DNA of 64,000 nt, from contig OX387187.1 in the NCBI GenBank assembly GCA_947561395.2, positions 25,401,829 through 25,465,828 of the forward strand, read 5' to 3'. Under the pieces are notes generated by a model that made no database searches, had not been told where the DNA came from, and saw only the letters and a program-made list of their open reading frames with translations. This DNA comes from Buxus sempervirens. Its lineage: Eukaryota > Streptophyta > Magnoliopsida > Buxales > Buxaceae. Positions 30,283 to 40,526 of this stretch are shown here, one piece after another; position 1 is the stretch's first letter; the number at the start of each line of letters is the position of its first letter. Made by a program: the position numbers and the translations under genes.

Positions 30283-32093
30283 TGTGAGACATGGGAAAAA
30301 ATCAAATCTAAATGATTTCCTCAATCATCACACGGGATTATATTAAACAAAGAGTCGCCACCATTCAATTTAGGTGTGAATGGACACCAAAATATTAAAT
30401 AAGCACAAAAGGCAATTTTTAGGGCAAAATATCCCTCCTAAAAAAAACAACCAGAGATGGGTAAGGGGATTAAGTTATGAACAGGGGAAGGTGTTAGGCA
30501 CCCCTATTCATCCACATAAAGTGGTTGCCAGGCATTGTTCATGTTTTTCAAAGAAAAAAGGCTTGCTATAAAAATCAGGAAAAATCATAAAAAAAAAAAA
30601 ATATACGGTTTTTTTCATATGAATAGTCTGATTGATCCAGAACTATCAAACATGATCATACCATTCCTAGGGTTTCATGATCAAAACAAAATTGAGATAA
30701 AATCAAATAAAATCAATTTAAAGTGAAAAATCCAAAAATCTGGCTTCAAGTCAAATTCTAGAAATCTAGAAAAATATGATTTTTATAAAATATTTCAAAA
30801 TTGAACTTGAATAGTCCAGGACATAGATAAAGCCCAAATTTCACATTAAATCTAAAAATCAAAACCAAAAATACCCACGTTTATGAAAAACATCAAAAGG
30901 GGAGAATTTAGACCGTAGGGTCTTCTCTCAATAATGAAAAACAATTCAAAAACCATCTCATGAAACCCTAGAAGTTATTTTCAGGCTTCTGGATTCAGAT
31001 CTACCATATTGATCATGATAAATCCAAGATCCTAGCCTAAGACCACAAAAATCACGAAAACAGTGCTGTAGGTGCAAATATGTGAAAAATCCAAATTTTA
31101 TCAAAAAGTGGGGATCTCATGCTATAAACATCATAGATTCATGTAATTCATTCAGATATATCATAAAAAGCATTAAAACATGATCAGGATATTTAAAACA
31201 GCCACATCTCACAAATTAGAGCACATGGGAGTCTACCCTACGGATCCACCTGTTCTCTTTTCCCCTAGTTCTCTCTTCACGTTTTACGGTTAGAGAGACT
31301 CTTGAGGTACTTAGAGATAGGTTTGGTTACACAAACACAGGCCTTATTCTAAAAAAAAGGAAAAAACAGATATGGGGTTCTATTCTAGGGATCCACCTGT
31401 TCCCCTTTCCCCTAGTTCTCTCTTCACGTTTTACGGCTAGAGAGACCCTTGAGGTACTTGGAGACAAGTTTAGGGATACAAAAACAGATATGGCCTTATT
31501 CTACTGCAATAGAGATGATCCTATTACTTCTAGAATTGAAGACAGAAAATAAAAAAGGATAGGGGACTTACCTGGATTGAGCAGGCAGGCAGTAGGAGTT
31601 CTTTCTCTTCTCTTGGAGCTTCTTAGAATTCCTTGGACTTCAAAATTTCGTGGCCCTAAGCTAGAGGAATGAGCCTCTATTTATAGACACACCCAGGGGC
31701 AAGGCTGGTCCAGAAGGATATATCCTGATTCTCAGGATAGAGTGAAATACAGAGATGATGCCCATCCATAGCCATCCAAGGTGACTTCAGCGAATAAAAG
31801 ACATAATCCGCTCGTTTAAAGATATATTGGACTTCAAATAAAGCTCGGAAATCGAGAGGATGACAAAACTTGCACGTGTCTTTAATGCCCGTAAATACAC
31901 TACGGTCCAACGGGAACCGTATAGATACTACGGGCGCGCCTGCCCGTAGATATTTTGCGGGCGAGATCGGCCCGTGAAGCCAATACGGGCAAAGCCTGTT
32001 CATTCTATTTTTAGGCCTTTTTGACCTGTTTTAAGCTCTAATTACATGTTTTTATTATTTTCTCATTTGGTAGTGCAATTTGGGGTGTCTACA
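30283..32093 (-). mobile_element. A1 5' LTR
   Basis: 1811 bp, minus orientation. Palindromes at 31887-31990 and TATA box (TATTTATA on plus) 31678-31685. Its outer end abuts GGTGT (32094-32098). Confidence 0.93.
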
Positions 32094-32199
32094 GGTGTCC
32101 ATTCACACCTTAAAATGGATGGTGGCGACTCTTAACATTTATCGATCCCCGCGTGACGATAGTCGGAAGTCATCCGAGATGACGAATCCATGTCTCACA
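32094..32199 (+). mobile_element. Element B 5' LTR, terminal part (TSD copy plus last 101 bp)
   Basis: GGTGT duplicate, then the U5 end of B: hairpin CCATT...AATGG, PBS-like TGGCGACTCT at 32123-32132, ending CTCACA at 32199. It matches 61974-62074. Confidence 0.92.
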
Positions 32200-32201
32200 A
32201 C

Positions 32202-32219
32202 TGGCGACTCTGCTGGGGA
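32202..32219 (+). other. Element B primer binding site (tRNA-Arg type)
   Basis: TGGCGACTCTGCTGGGGA two bases after the LTR end. This matches the tRNA-Arg complement known for Tat/Ogre elements. Confidence 0.88.
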
Positions 32220-34590
32220 CACTAGGAATTGAGCCATGTTTTTTGCTTGCTTATTCTTTGTCTGATTTGATTGATTGTTTGTTGATTGGAGTGATTGTAA
32301 TAAGCATGCTGATGTGAATGCTTCTATATCTAGAGAATGTGAGACCTTAGGAAATAGGGCATGAGATGTGTGGTGCTTTGTTTATGCTCAAAGCCATGTT
32401 AGGAGACCTAGCTAGTTTTACCATGCTAGGCTACCATGTTTATATGACGAGCATGTTTTGATTAGGATTCTAATGTCATTGAGCATGTGATCAGGATTTT
32501 TAGGGAGATATTTTGAATATGTCAAAAGCATGCTCACCATAATTGAATACTATTTGTTGTATGATATGATAACATGCCTCCATGTTTGCATGATGGCGTG
32601 AATGCATATTTAGATGGAGCATGCTAGGCTTTCTTTTATTTAATTGAATGTTCCCATGTTTATTAGTTTCAAAATGATCTCTATATCATGCCTTGGTGTG
32701 TATGGCTTGCATGGCTGCGAAAAAAGAGTGGCAAGGGTGGGACGTTGTGTTGAATGTGACCCACTTTTTCAAATGCACTTGTGCACCTTTTTTCTTTTTT
32801 ACACAGCCTACCTATCACCTATAGGAAGTTGAACAAGAATGTGGGTAGCTTGGCGCACCGAGGTCGTTACTTCGGAAAGCGAAAGTGAAAACATTCACCT
32901 TAGAGACTTTGAGCCAATGATGTGATGACATGGTGGATCTAGAATTCTGGTCATACACTAGGCTTGAGCTCTTAGTTGCCAATAAGCCAAAACCCAAAAC
33001 CCCTACGCGAAGGTGGAGAAACACCCTTTTGGCCAAAATAAACCAAATGCGATGGGGAAGGGTTTGTAATGAGGGAAGGCCGTCTTGCATGGCTCAGGTG
33101 ACCCAAGGTATGATATGGATACCATCTTGAAGATAAACATGAGGTAACAAGGTATTTTCAAATTTTTCCTTGTAATAACCTCCATACTTTATAAGAAGCA
33201 AGGTTATAGTGTCCATTTGTTGGGATTTTGTTTTTCCCAGAAAATTATTGTTAGCCTAAGATTGGTGTAGCCCTTAGAGAGAGTTTTTACTCTTCTTAGG
33301 TGTCATTCTACCCAAATGCCCATAGGAGGCACCCAAAAGTCCCAAAATCCATGCATTAGGTGTCCATTTTTAGGAGGGAGCCTAGGCCCTCCTTTGTATA
33401 AATATGGCTAATCCTCTTTCTTGCAGGGAATTTGTGTGTGAAGGCCATCCAAGAGCTGCTGGTGCAAGGAGCCTCTTCTTTTTCCTTTGTGTAGAAATTT
33501 TCATTCTCCAGCCCAAGGAGGCTAAAATTGTCATTTTTATTTTGATTCATGCCCTTGAAGGCCAATTTGTATTGTAACATGTTTCTTTTATTATAAGAGA
33601 TCTGTTTGTGCATATTTATGGTCTCCGCATGCACCTTCATGAAATTCATGGTCTAAGCGGGCTTTTAATCCCATTTGATGCGTCAAATGCCCAATTTGGG
33701 GCAGTCTGGGAGCCACCCAATGGTGAACAGTGTGTTTGGGCATTTAACTAAGATAATAAAACCAATTAGAAAAAGGAACAAATCGAAAATCTCATTTTCG
33801 GCTGAAAACCGTCCTGAGTATGCGGTTGTCAGCATTTTTGCTGCAACCGCATGTATCATACGGTTTGGGCCAAACCGTCCTGAGTGTGCGGTTTTAAGCC
33901 GAAATCCCATTCTGGCCATGCTTATCAAACATTTCTGGGTCCTTTCATCCCTAAGTCATATAAGCAAATGGGCAGGGGTTCCAAATAAGATAAATGGCAT
34001 TTAAACCATTCCAAATCCACCAAAATCAAGAGATTAAGGTCATTTTGAACATATTCACCTAAATTGAACAAATTAACTCAACTCAAAGGTGAAAATGATA
34101 AAATAAAAGTTGGTTCAGACCAAAAAACAGGTCAAGTACCTCAATTTGGGGGTTAAGTCCACATTGGGCTCTTTTTGTCCAGTTTGAACACTTAACCCAT
34201 CTTAAATGAAGTAAATGATTAAAAGAGAATTGGTTCAAATAACCAACCTAATCATACTTCAATCTCAAGAATTGAACTTGGAAATCACAATAAGTTTCCA
34301 AAACATGTTAAGCTTAAAGTGTAATACAATTCATGAAAGGAAGCTCAACTCTTTTAAAATGGGGCAAATTCCAATCAAAAATCAATCTATAAGAAATCTT
34401 TAATCATAAAGTGTTCAAACTTTTAAGATTTCTTCCAAAGAGCAATTGGGTCACTTGGAAACCTTTGAATTCCAAGCAAATAATCATTTAAAAATCAAGT
34501 GAAAGGAAAATTTTAAATAAATCATCTCCTCGAAAGCAATTTGAGTCTCTTTTTAACTCAAAAACACCTAAGGGGAAATCAAAAATCTTT
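32220..34590 (+). other. Element B leader before the hairpin array
   Basis: No credible gene. Homologous in part to the A1 leader. Contains the inverted-repeat cluster at 33807-33893. Confidence 0.6.
33807..33893 (+). promoter_or_regulatory. B leader cluster of three CCG-N11-CGG inverted repeats
   Basis: AACCGY-N9-RCGGTT at 33807-33827, 33845-33865 and 33873-33893. Same half-sites as in B's LTR, not those of A or C. Confidence 0.8.
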
Positions 34591-34594
34591 TAGG

Positions 34595-35535
34595 CATCTG
34601 AAAGCCTTGGAATTTCAGAAAATCAAATCATAGGACCCTAGAAGCCTGAAATTCCAGATTTTTATCAAAACCCTCATAGGCCTTCTAAAGCCTTAATTTA
34701 GAAACTCATAGGACCCTGGAAGCCTGAAATTCCAGATTTTTTCAAAATCTCATAGGACCCTGGAAGCATGAAATTCTAGAAATTTCCAAAACTTCATAGG
34801 CCTAAGGAAGCCTGCGTAATTCCTTAACTCATAGGATCTCTGAAAGCCTGAAATTTCAGAACTTTATCTTCATAAGCCTCTAGAAGCTTGCGTGATTCTA
34901 GAACCCTTCATAGGCCCTTGAAAGCCTGCGTAATTTCAAGAGGCTGTGGAAGCCTTAATTCCAAAGCATAAGCCCTTGGCAGCTTGCGTAATTCCAAGTT
35001 GTGATTTGTCTAAGGGCTTTTACCTTAGGTATCTCATTTTTGTGGGATGTTGGAAGCCCTAGAATATTCCAACAAATCCTTTGGATGGTCTTTTTCATAC
35101 CAACCAATTCATAGGCCTCTAGAAGCCTGAGTAATTCTAGAAACCTTTTGCTTGGGCCGTCTATAAGCCTCTGAATTATAGATACATATCTTGGGCCGTC
35201 TAAAAGCCTCTGAATTTTAGACACCACATATCTTGGGCCGTCTAAAAGCCTCTGAATTTTAGACACCTGCATAAGCCTCTAGAAGCTTGCGTGATTCTAG
35301 AACCCACTCATAGGATCTCTGAAAGCCTGAAATTTCAGAATTTATCTCTTGGACCGTCTAAAAGCCTCCGAATTTTAGACACCTCATAGGCCTTCTAAAG
35401 CCTGAATTTAGAAAAATCATAGGACTTCTGAAAGCCTTTAAATTTCAGAACTCATATCTTGGGCCGTCTAAAAGCCTCTGAATTTTAGACATTTATCATT
35501 CTTTGGGACCTTTTGGAAGCCCTTAAATTCCATAT
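34595..35535 (+). repeat. Leader array of about 23 tandem hairpins with covarying stems (B)
   Basis: At least nine different stems around a constant AGCC(T) loop: TCTGAAA/TTTCAGA (34597), TTCTAAA/TTTAGAA (34683), CTGGAA/TTCCAG (34716), TAAGGAA/TTCCTTA (34803), CTAGAA/TTCTAG (34880), CTTGAAA/TTTCAAG (34917), TGTTGGAA/TTCCAACA (35048), GTCTATAA/TTATAGAT (35159) and GTCTAAAA/TTTTAGAC (35199). Units are about 35-45 nt. Directly precedes gag. Confidence 0.88.
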
Positions 35536-35820
35536 TTTTTGGATGGTCATTTTTACCAACCGCTTCTCTTTGCAAGGTCAATTTCGACCAAAACAAAAAC
35601 GAAAAAAAAAAAGAGTTTAAAAAATAAGAAAAACAAAAGAAAAAAATTGTAATTCAAACTCATGTTCACCCAAACATGCATACATGCATTCTTGAAAGTG
35701 TGTGAGTTTAACTTGAAATGTGCACTAATTGTGTTTCTTTTCTTTTCTTTTACCAAAGGTCTTCAGCTCTTACCTGCAACCATTGTTCCCAGGCGCTCTC
35801 AAAGACTAAGATCTGCCACC

Positions 35821-36295
35821 ATGAACCCTATTGAAGAACAATCTACTGTGTCTATTGAAGCCTTTGCTCAACTGCAGGAGCAAGTGGCTGGGATGACCAA
35901 ACTACTAGAGAATCTACTGGCTAACCAAGCAGCCCAAGCCCAGACGCAAGCGCAGCAGGCACAAGCTCAGGCTCAGGTTCACCAAGCCTCTTCTTCCCAC
36001 AATGCACCACCACCAGCTCAACCTATCCAACCTCCACCACCAGTACAACCCATTCCACCTCAACCTGAATTCCACCAACCTATCTCTGAGCCTATCTTGA
36101 TCAGGGAAGAGGAGTCTGAATCTGAGAAAGAGAAAGAGAAGGAGAAGGAGAAGGAAAGACTGAGAATGGAAACAGAGAAGAAATTTTTCGAGAGGCTGGA
36201 GTCACTCCAGGAGGAACTGAGGGAAGTCAAGGGGGTTAACACGTTCGGAGGCACAAATTTTGATGATCTTTGCCTTTACCCCGACGTATGCCTAC
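35821..36295 (+). pseudogene. gag: Element B gag, 5' part (split by element C)
   Basis: ATG 35821 in context GCCACC-ATG-A, start MNPIEE. It encodes the Gln/Pro-rich N-terminus and charged segment and ends inside the capsid region at the CCTAC target site. It continues in frame at 54983. Upstream the frame is open (PRRSQRLRSAT), as in A1 and C, hinting at a spliced leader peptide. Confidence 0.85.
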
Positions 36296-37029
36296 TGTGC
36301 GCACCTAAACCTGGCCTAGATCGCACACCGGGCGCACCTTTGGCGCGTGCCTCGGGATATTCGGAGTCGCCACTGCCTGAGAGTGCAGGCAGACACGGGT
36401 TTGCCCTATCCGGGTCTAAGTCTGGTCTGCGGCTTATTAGAGATCTAGCTAAGTCCTCGGTTACGGTTCGGGGAAGTCTTAAAGACACCCCGGTCCGCCC
36501 CGTCGGTCTGACGGGTCCCTCGGGTCTCCCTGGTTTTTGAGTCAATTCACCCTTTTCCTAGACCAGCATGCTGCCTTGTTAAGTCTGGTGGGGCCCTCTG
36601 AAGGTGTGGGTCCCTTTTTTATTTGATTTTATCTTTTTATTTATTCAAGTGATGTGGGTCGGACCCGGGTCCCATTGGAAGACCCGTGGATTGCCATGGT
36701 TGGGCCTTGGGCCCAGTTGGGTTATTGGGTAACCCATTTGGTTATTTTATTTATTTACACATTTCATTGGCTTAGTGGGCTGGGATTTGGCCCATTAGCC
36801 AAGAGTCAAGGGGCCCGGACCTGTTTATTGAAAACAGACCTGGTATGGGCCGATCTAAAATGGGCCCCACTAGTGGGCCTAAGGGATCTTGATGGGCCTA
36901 TTTAGGCCCAATGTCCAAAAATGGGCTTAAGACAGCCCAAGTGGTTGAAGGGAGTGGTTCAAGCCGGCTTAGGCCGGATCCGGTCCAACCGAACCAAAGA
37001 AATTACATTTTTAAGTTACATTTATATGG

Positions 37030-37133
37030 GACCGTGTTATCTATACGGTCCATTGTCGCCCGTAGATGGAATCCGGTTCGCCTTGCCCGTGAAGTAAACA
37101 CGGTCCAGACGGGACCGTTCTGAGTTTACGGGC
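37030..37133 (-). promoter_or_regulatory. Element C LTR, downstream cluster of four CCG-N11-CGG repeats
   Basis: At 37030-37050, 37058-37078, 37085-37105 and 37113-37133 (28, 27, 28 bp apart). Half-sites are GACCGT or GCCCGT. They lie about 800 bp downstream of the TATA box in the direction of transcription. The other LTR has them at 53288-53391. Confidence 0.8.
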
Positions 37134-37919
37134 GCCTTCAGATTTGCATTTTGGCCGCCGATTCTTTCTGGGATCAATTACGTGGCCTTCTCAGGTATTC
37201 TGGCAGCTTCAGTGGTGCTTCAAGGCCCTTCGAATTCCTTTGTAGCCTTCAATTGGCCTAAAAGGCCTGATTTTTCTTCTTCTTTCTCCTTGGGTTCTTT
37301 GCTGGAAGATCAACCCCTTTTGCTAGTTGTTCATAGCTACTTCTTAAGAGGGGAAATGGATGATTTACAGGGGATATTAGGTGTCTTTAAGAAAAAGCTT
37401 GATCCTTCCATATTAAAGGATTAGAAATAACCATTTTGTTCTTAAAAGCAAAACACTTTCTTTTCTTCATTTCTAGCAATGGTTTTATTTCTAAATTCCC
37501 ATGGCATCTCTCATGTCATCCAAAACAACAAACAAGTTAGTGATAAAAAAGGAGTAAAGAAGAGGATAGTATAAGCAAAATTTATTCAAATTAGAGAATG
37601 GTATACTTACAATGTAATTATCTTGCTTTGTTGGATTGGTGGTTCTCCGAAGATTCGGGCAGCGCTTCCGCGTCCTCCCAAATATTTCAAAGTGGATGAA
37701 AAAGGGTTTGGTTGGGTGATGGTTTTGAAAGTTAAACTAAAGAGGATGTTTGCATGATGTTGGCATGATCCAACTAACCTAGGGGTAGTTTAGGGATAAG
37801 AAAGGGTTTGGGTATTGGAGAGACGGCATGAGGGCAGCATTTGGACGAGGCAACCTGTAGGAGGACAAGGGAGGTGGCCAGGAGAGAGGACCTGTCCAAA
37901 TGAAGGGGGGTGGCCTCTC

Positions 37920-38157
37920 TATTTATAGGCAAAAATCCCGTGCCCGTATTTGAACTACGGGCATGCCTTGCCCGTACTTCAAGTACGGGCGTGCCTTGCC
38001 CGTAATTCAAGTACGGGCGAAAAACGAATATTTGCAATTATCGCAGATTCGGCCGTACGGGACGCGTGTCCCTTCGTACGATGACGCGTGTTCTCCTTCT
38101 AGAAGCGTGCCCGTACTTTAAATACGGGCATGCCCTGTCCGTAATGTAACTACGGTC
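37920..38157 (-). promoter_or_regulatory. Element C LTR promoter (copy in 5' LTR at 54178-54415)
   Basis: TATAAATA (37927-37920). Upstream, GCCCGT-N9-ACGGGC repeats at 37942-37962, 37970-37990, 37998-38018, 38109-38129 and 38137-38157 (GTCCGT/ACGGTC). The gap of 111 bp is close to four 28-bp steps and holds a different palindrome (GGGACGCGTGTCCC, about 38059). Confidence 0.8.
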
Positions 38158-38719
38158 CCGCACGTTTTAAAAATGTGTGGATTTCAAACCTTTATTCAAT
38201 TTGGTTTATTGCAGGATTTTTATCCCATTTTTCCGATTATTTTATTAGAAAACGAGATTCTCTTTATTAAAATATTATTAAACCCATTTGTCTTATTTAT
38301 TTTATTGGTTTATTCCATTTTTGCTGCCTTTTTTGCCATATGGGCAGTTTTTCTGAAACTTCTACTGCTCATAACTTCTTCATCCGGTGTTCGATTTCAG
38401 CAAACTTAGTGTCGCCTGAACCGGCTCGGAACCACCTGTCCACTGGGGTCAAGTTTGGCAGTTGAATTGGGGTCGAGCAAAAAGTCAACTTTTCGCTCCC
38501 CAAAAGTTTGACCAGCTCATATCTTTTTCATCTGGACTCCGATTCCAGCAAATCCAGTTGCGTTGGAACCGTGTCGAAATGCTCTTTTCAATGAGATGAA
38601 GTTTGATGGCCAAATTCACTTGAATCAAAAAGTCAATTTTTGACCCCCTCAGGGTTTGACTTTTAGTTTGACTTTTCATTTTTTCTTTATTTTGGGGGTG
38701 CAAAAATCAGGTGCTAACA

Positions 38720-40526
38720 GCTGCCCCTCTTTGCTGGAGTTACCTTAGGGGATGAACGGCAAAGAAGAAGAAGAACCTTATTTTTGCACCTTGCATTTCT
38801 GTCGACATGGTCGACGAGCTCAATCACTGAATTGTTTAAAAGGGAAGCGTCAGATGTCTGGTATCACTTCCTGATTTTGGGGAATCCCTATACCCTTTTT
38901 CGGGTTTGAATAGGGTTGTTCCTTAGTTTTTTGAGAAACATAGGATTAAATTTTGAGCTCATCAACCTATTTCGGCGTTGATGCAAGGCACTTAACAATG
39001 TTCTTTTCTTTTTGTTTGTTCCTTTAAAGCTTTTAGTGACTTCAATTCTTGATTCCCTGAGTTTTTTTTTTTTTTTTTTTAGAAGAGAGGCAAGGGTATG
39101 GGTTTGGGAGTGCATGTGGGAGGACGGGAGGAAGCTTTCGCGCTGCTGTCCATCATCTCGGAGACCACACACCTACTCTAGCCTATACTATTTACAAAAG
39201 TGGGAAATCAAAATTTACAAGAGGGGGCGAATTGGCCCGTTATTGCTCTTCCTCGTTGCTTCTCCTTGCCAGGTTTTTTCTCTTGTCGAGGCATTAGAGC
39301 TTCTTTTCCATTTAAGAGTTACTCCACTGGGGATCTGGTGGGAGCATGATCTATCTGGATGACTCTCTGGGGATTATTGTGATGTCCCTCTTTGATTTTG
39401 AAGTTTTGTTGGAGGGTCTGAAGATCTTGACGATCTTCTTTCTTCTGAGCTCTGCTAGGGATGAAAAGGGAAGAAGCCTCTGCTGGGGAATGAAGGAACA
39501 AAGTATCCTCCTTATGTTCATCTTGCATCTTTCTTCCTTCTTTGAACCTGTACAAGGAACAAAATGTCAGATATGTTCTGCTTCATTGGGAATATGCAGG
39601 GTTGGTTTATTCTAAGCCTTTGATTCATAAAAATCAGAATGGCTATTGATTACGGCAATGAGCCCCTCTTTACGGGTTAGCAGCACAAATGGGGAAATTC
39701 CAAGAATAGTTAAGCAGAATAATTACGGAAAAACACAGATGTGGCAGTGTGTGTTTGTGCCTGCAATTATCACAAAAGTCAATCCTTATGTCAGACATAG
39801 ATTAGAGTGCTTGGTATTTTTAGCCTTGTCATCATAGGCCTTGGAACGCTGACTCAAACATAGTCTGCCAATCTGGGCCCTTCAGGTCACTTGGCTGGCC
39901 TCACTTAGTGCACTGTCCATCCTGTTTCTGTTTTTGCTGCATTTCCCTTTTTGCTTCTAATCAAGGTATGACCAGTTTTTTTTTTTTTTTTTACGACGAC
40001 TGACCCTTTTTGCACATAGCGCCCTTTTTGGGTTTTCACCTTGTCTGGTCCTTTCAGGGAGAATCCAATTCCGTCATTGCCAGAAAACGCAGATTTGACT
40101 GTTTTGCTCAAGATCATTCACTTTGGGATCCGAGAGGTCTTCAAAATAGGACGAAATGTAGGCTAGGCCGGGGTTTTGAAAGAAAGATAAGTGGCCCAAA
40201 AAGGCTGTGATTTTATAGGTCTGTACAGTGCTCCTTTTATTGTTGGAGCTTACATCCTGGCTTATTTCTTTTGTGTGGGGTCCACATCTTACTTTGTAAT
40301 TGCTTTTTTCTTCTTTTTCTTGATTTTCTTCGCAATTGCTCTCTTTTTTTTTTAGAGCCAGGAATGCCCATTTGGATGTGAAGGAATACCTGTACTAGGT
40401 TAAAAAAGAAAATTTGAGGCTCAAAAGTGTTTAACTAGGGGAGAACTTTTAGGGTTTTTGGGGAGGATTTATAGGTTTGGGGGAGAGTCAAAGATGGCCT
40501 CTCTTCATTTCCCAATTGGAATTATC
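38720..40526 (-). other. Element C PPT and 3' non-coding region
   Basis: The PPT (minus: CCAGCAAAGAGGGGCAGC) is at 38737-38720. The rest has no gene. It shares blocks with A1 and B 3' regions: TAGCGCCC...GGGTTTTCAC (about 40017), GGACGAAATGTAGGCT (about 40150) and TTTAACTAGGG (about 40430). Confidence 0.75.

Larger units (their letters stand above)
20508..32093 (-). mobile_element. Element A1: gag-only Tat LTR retrotransposon nested in the B 5' LTR
   Basis: TSD GGTGT at 20503-20507 and 32094-32098. The 3' LTR is 20508-22320 and the 5' LTR 30283-32093 (1813 and 1811 bp; about six differences by eye, so recent). PBS 30263-30280, leader with palindrome cluster and hairpin array, one gag ORF (27324-25627), 3.3 kb non-coding, PPT next to 22321. 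No pol domains are present in any frame. It is therefore a non-autonomous TR-GAG type element dependent on pol in trans. It has the same overall plan as B and belongs to the same family as the solo LTR at 5712. Confidence 0.93.
36296..38719 (-). mobile_element. Element C 3' LTR
   Basis: Minus-strand TGTTAGCACC...GTGCGCACA. Upstream palindromes 37942-38157, TATA box 37927-37920, second palindrome cluster 37030-37133, PBS-like TGGCGACTCC at 36372-36363. Confidence 0.94.

Noticed and set aside
36296-36540. Continuation of B gag into a 292-residue ORF
   Set aside because: Sequence after 36295 is the C LTR; the true frame resumes at 54983.
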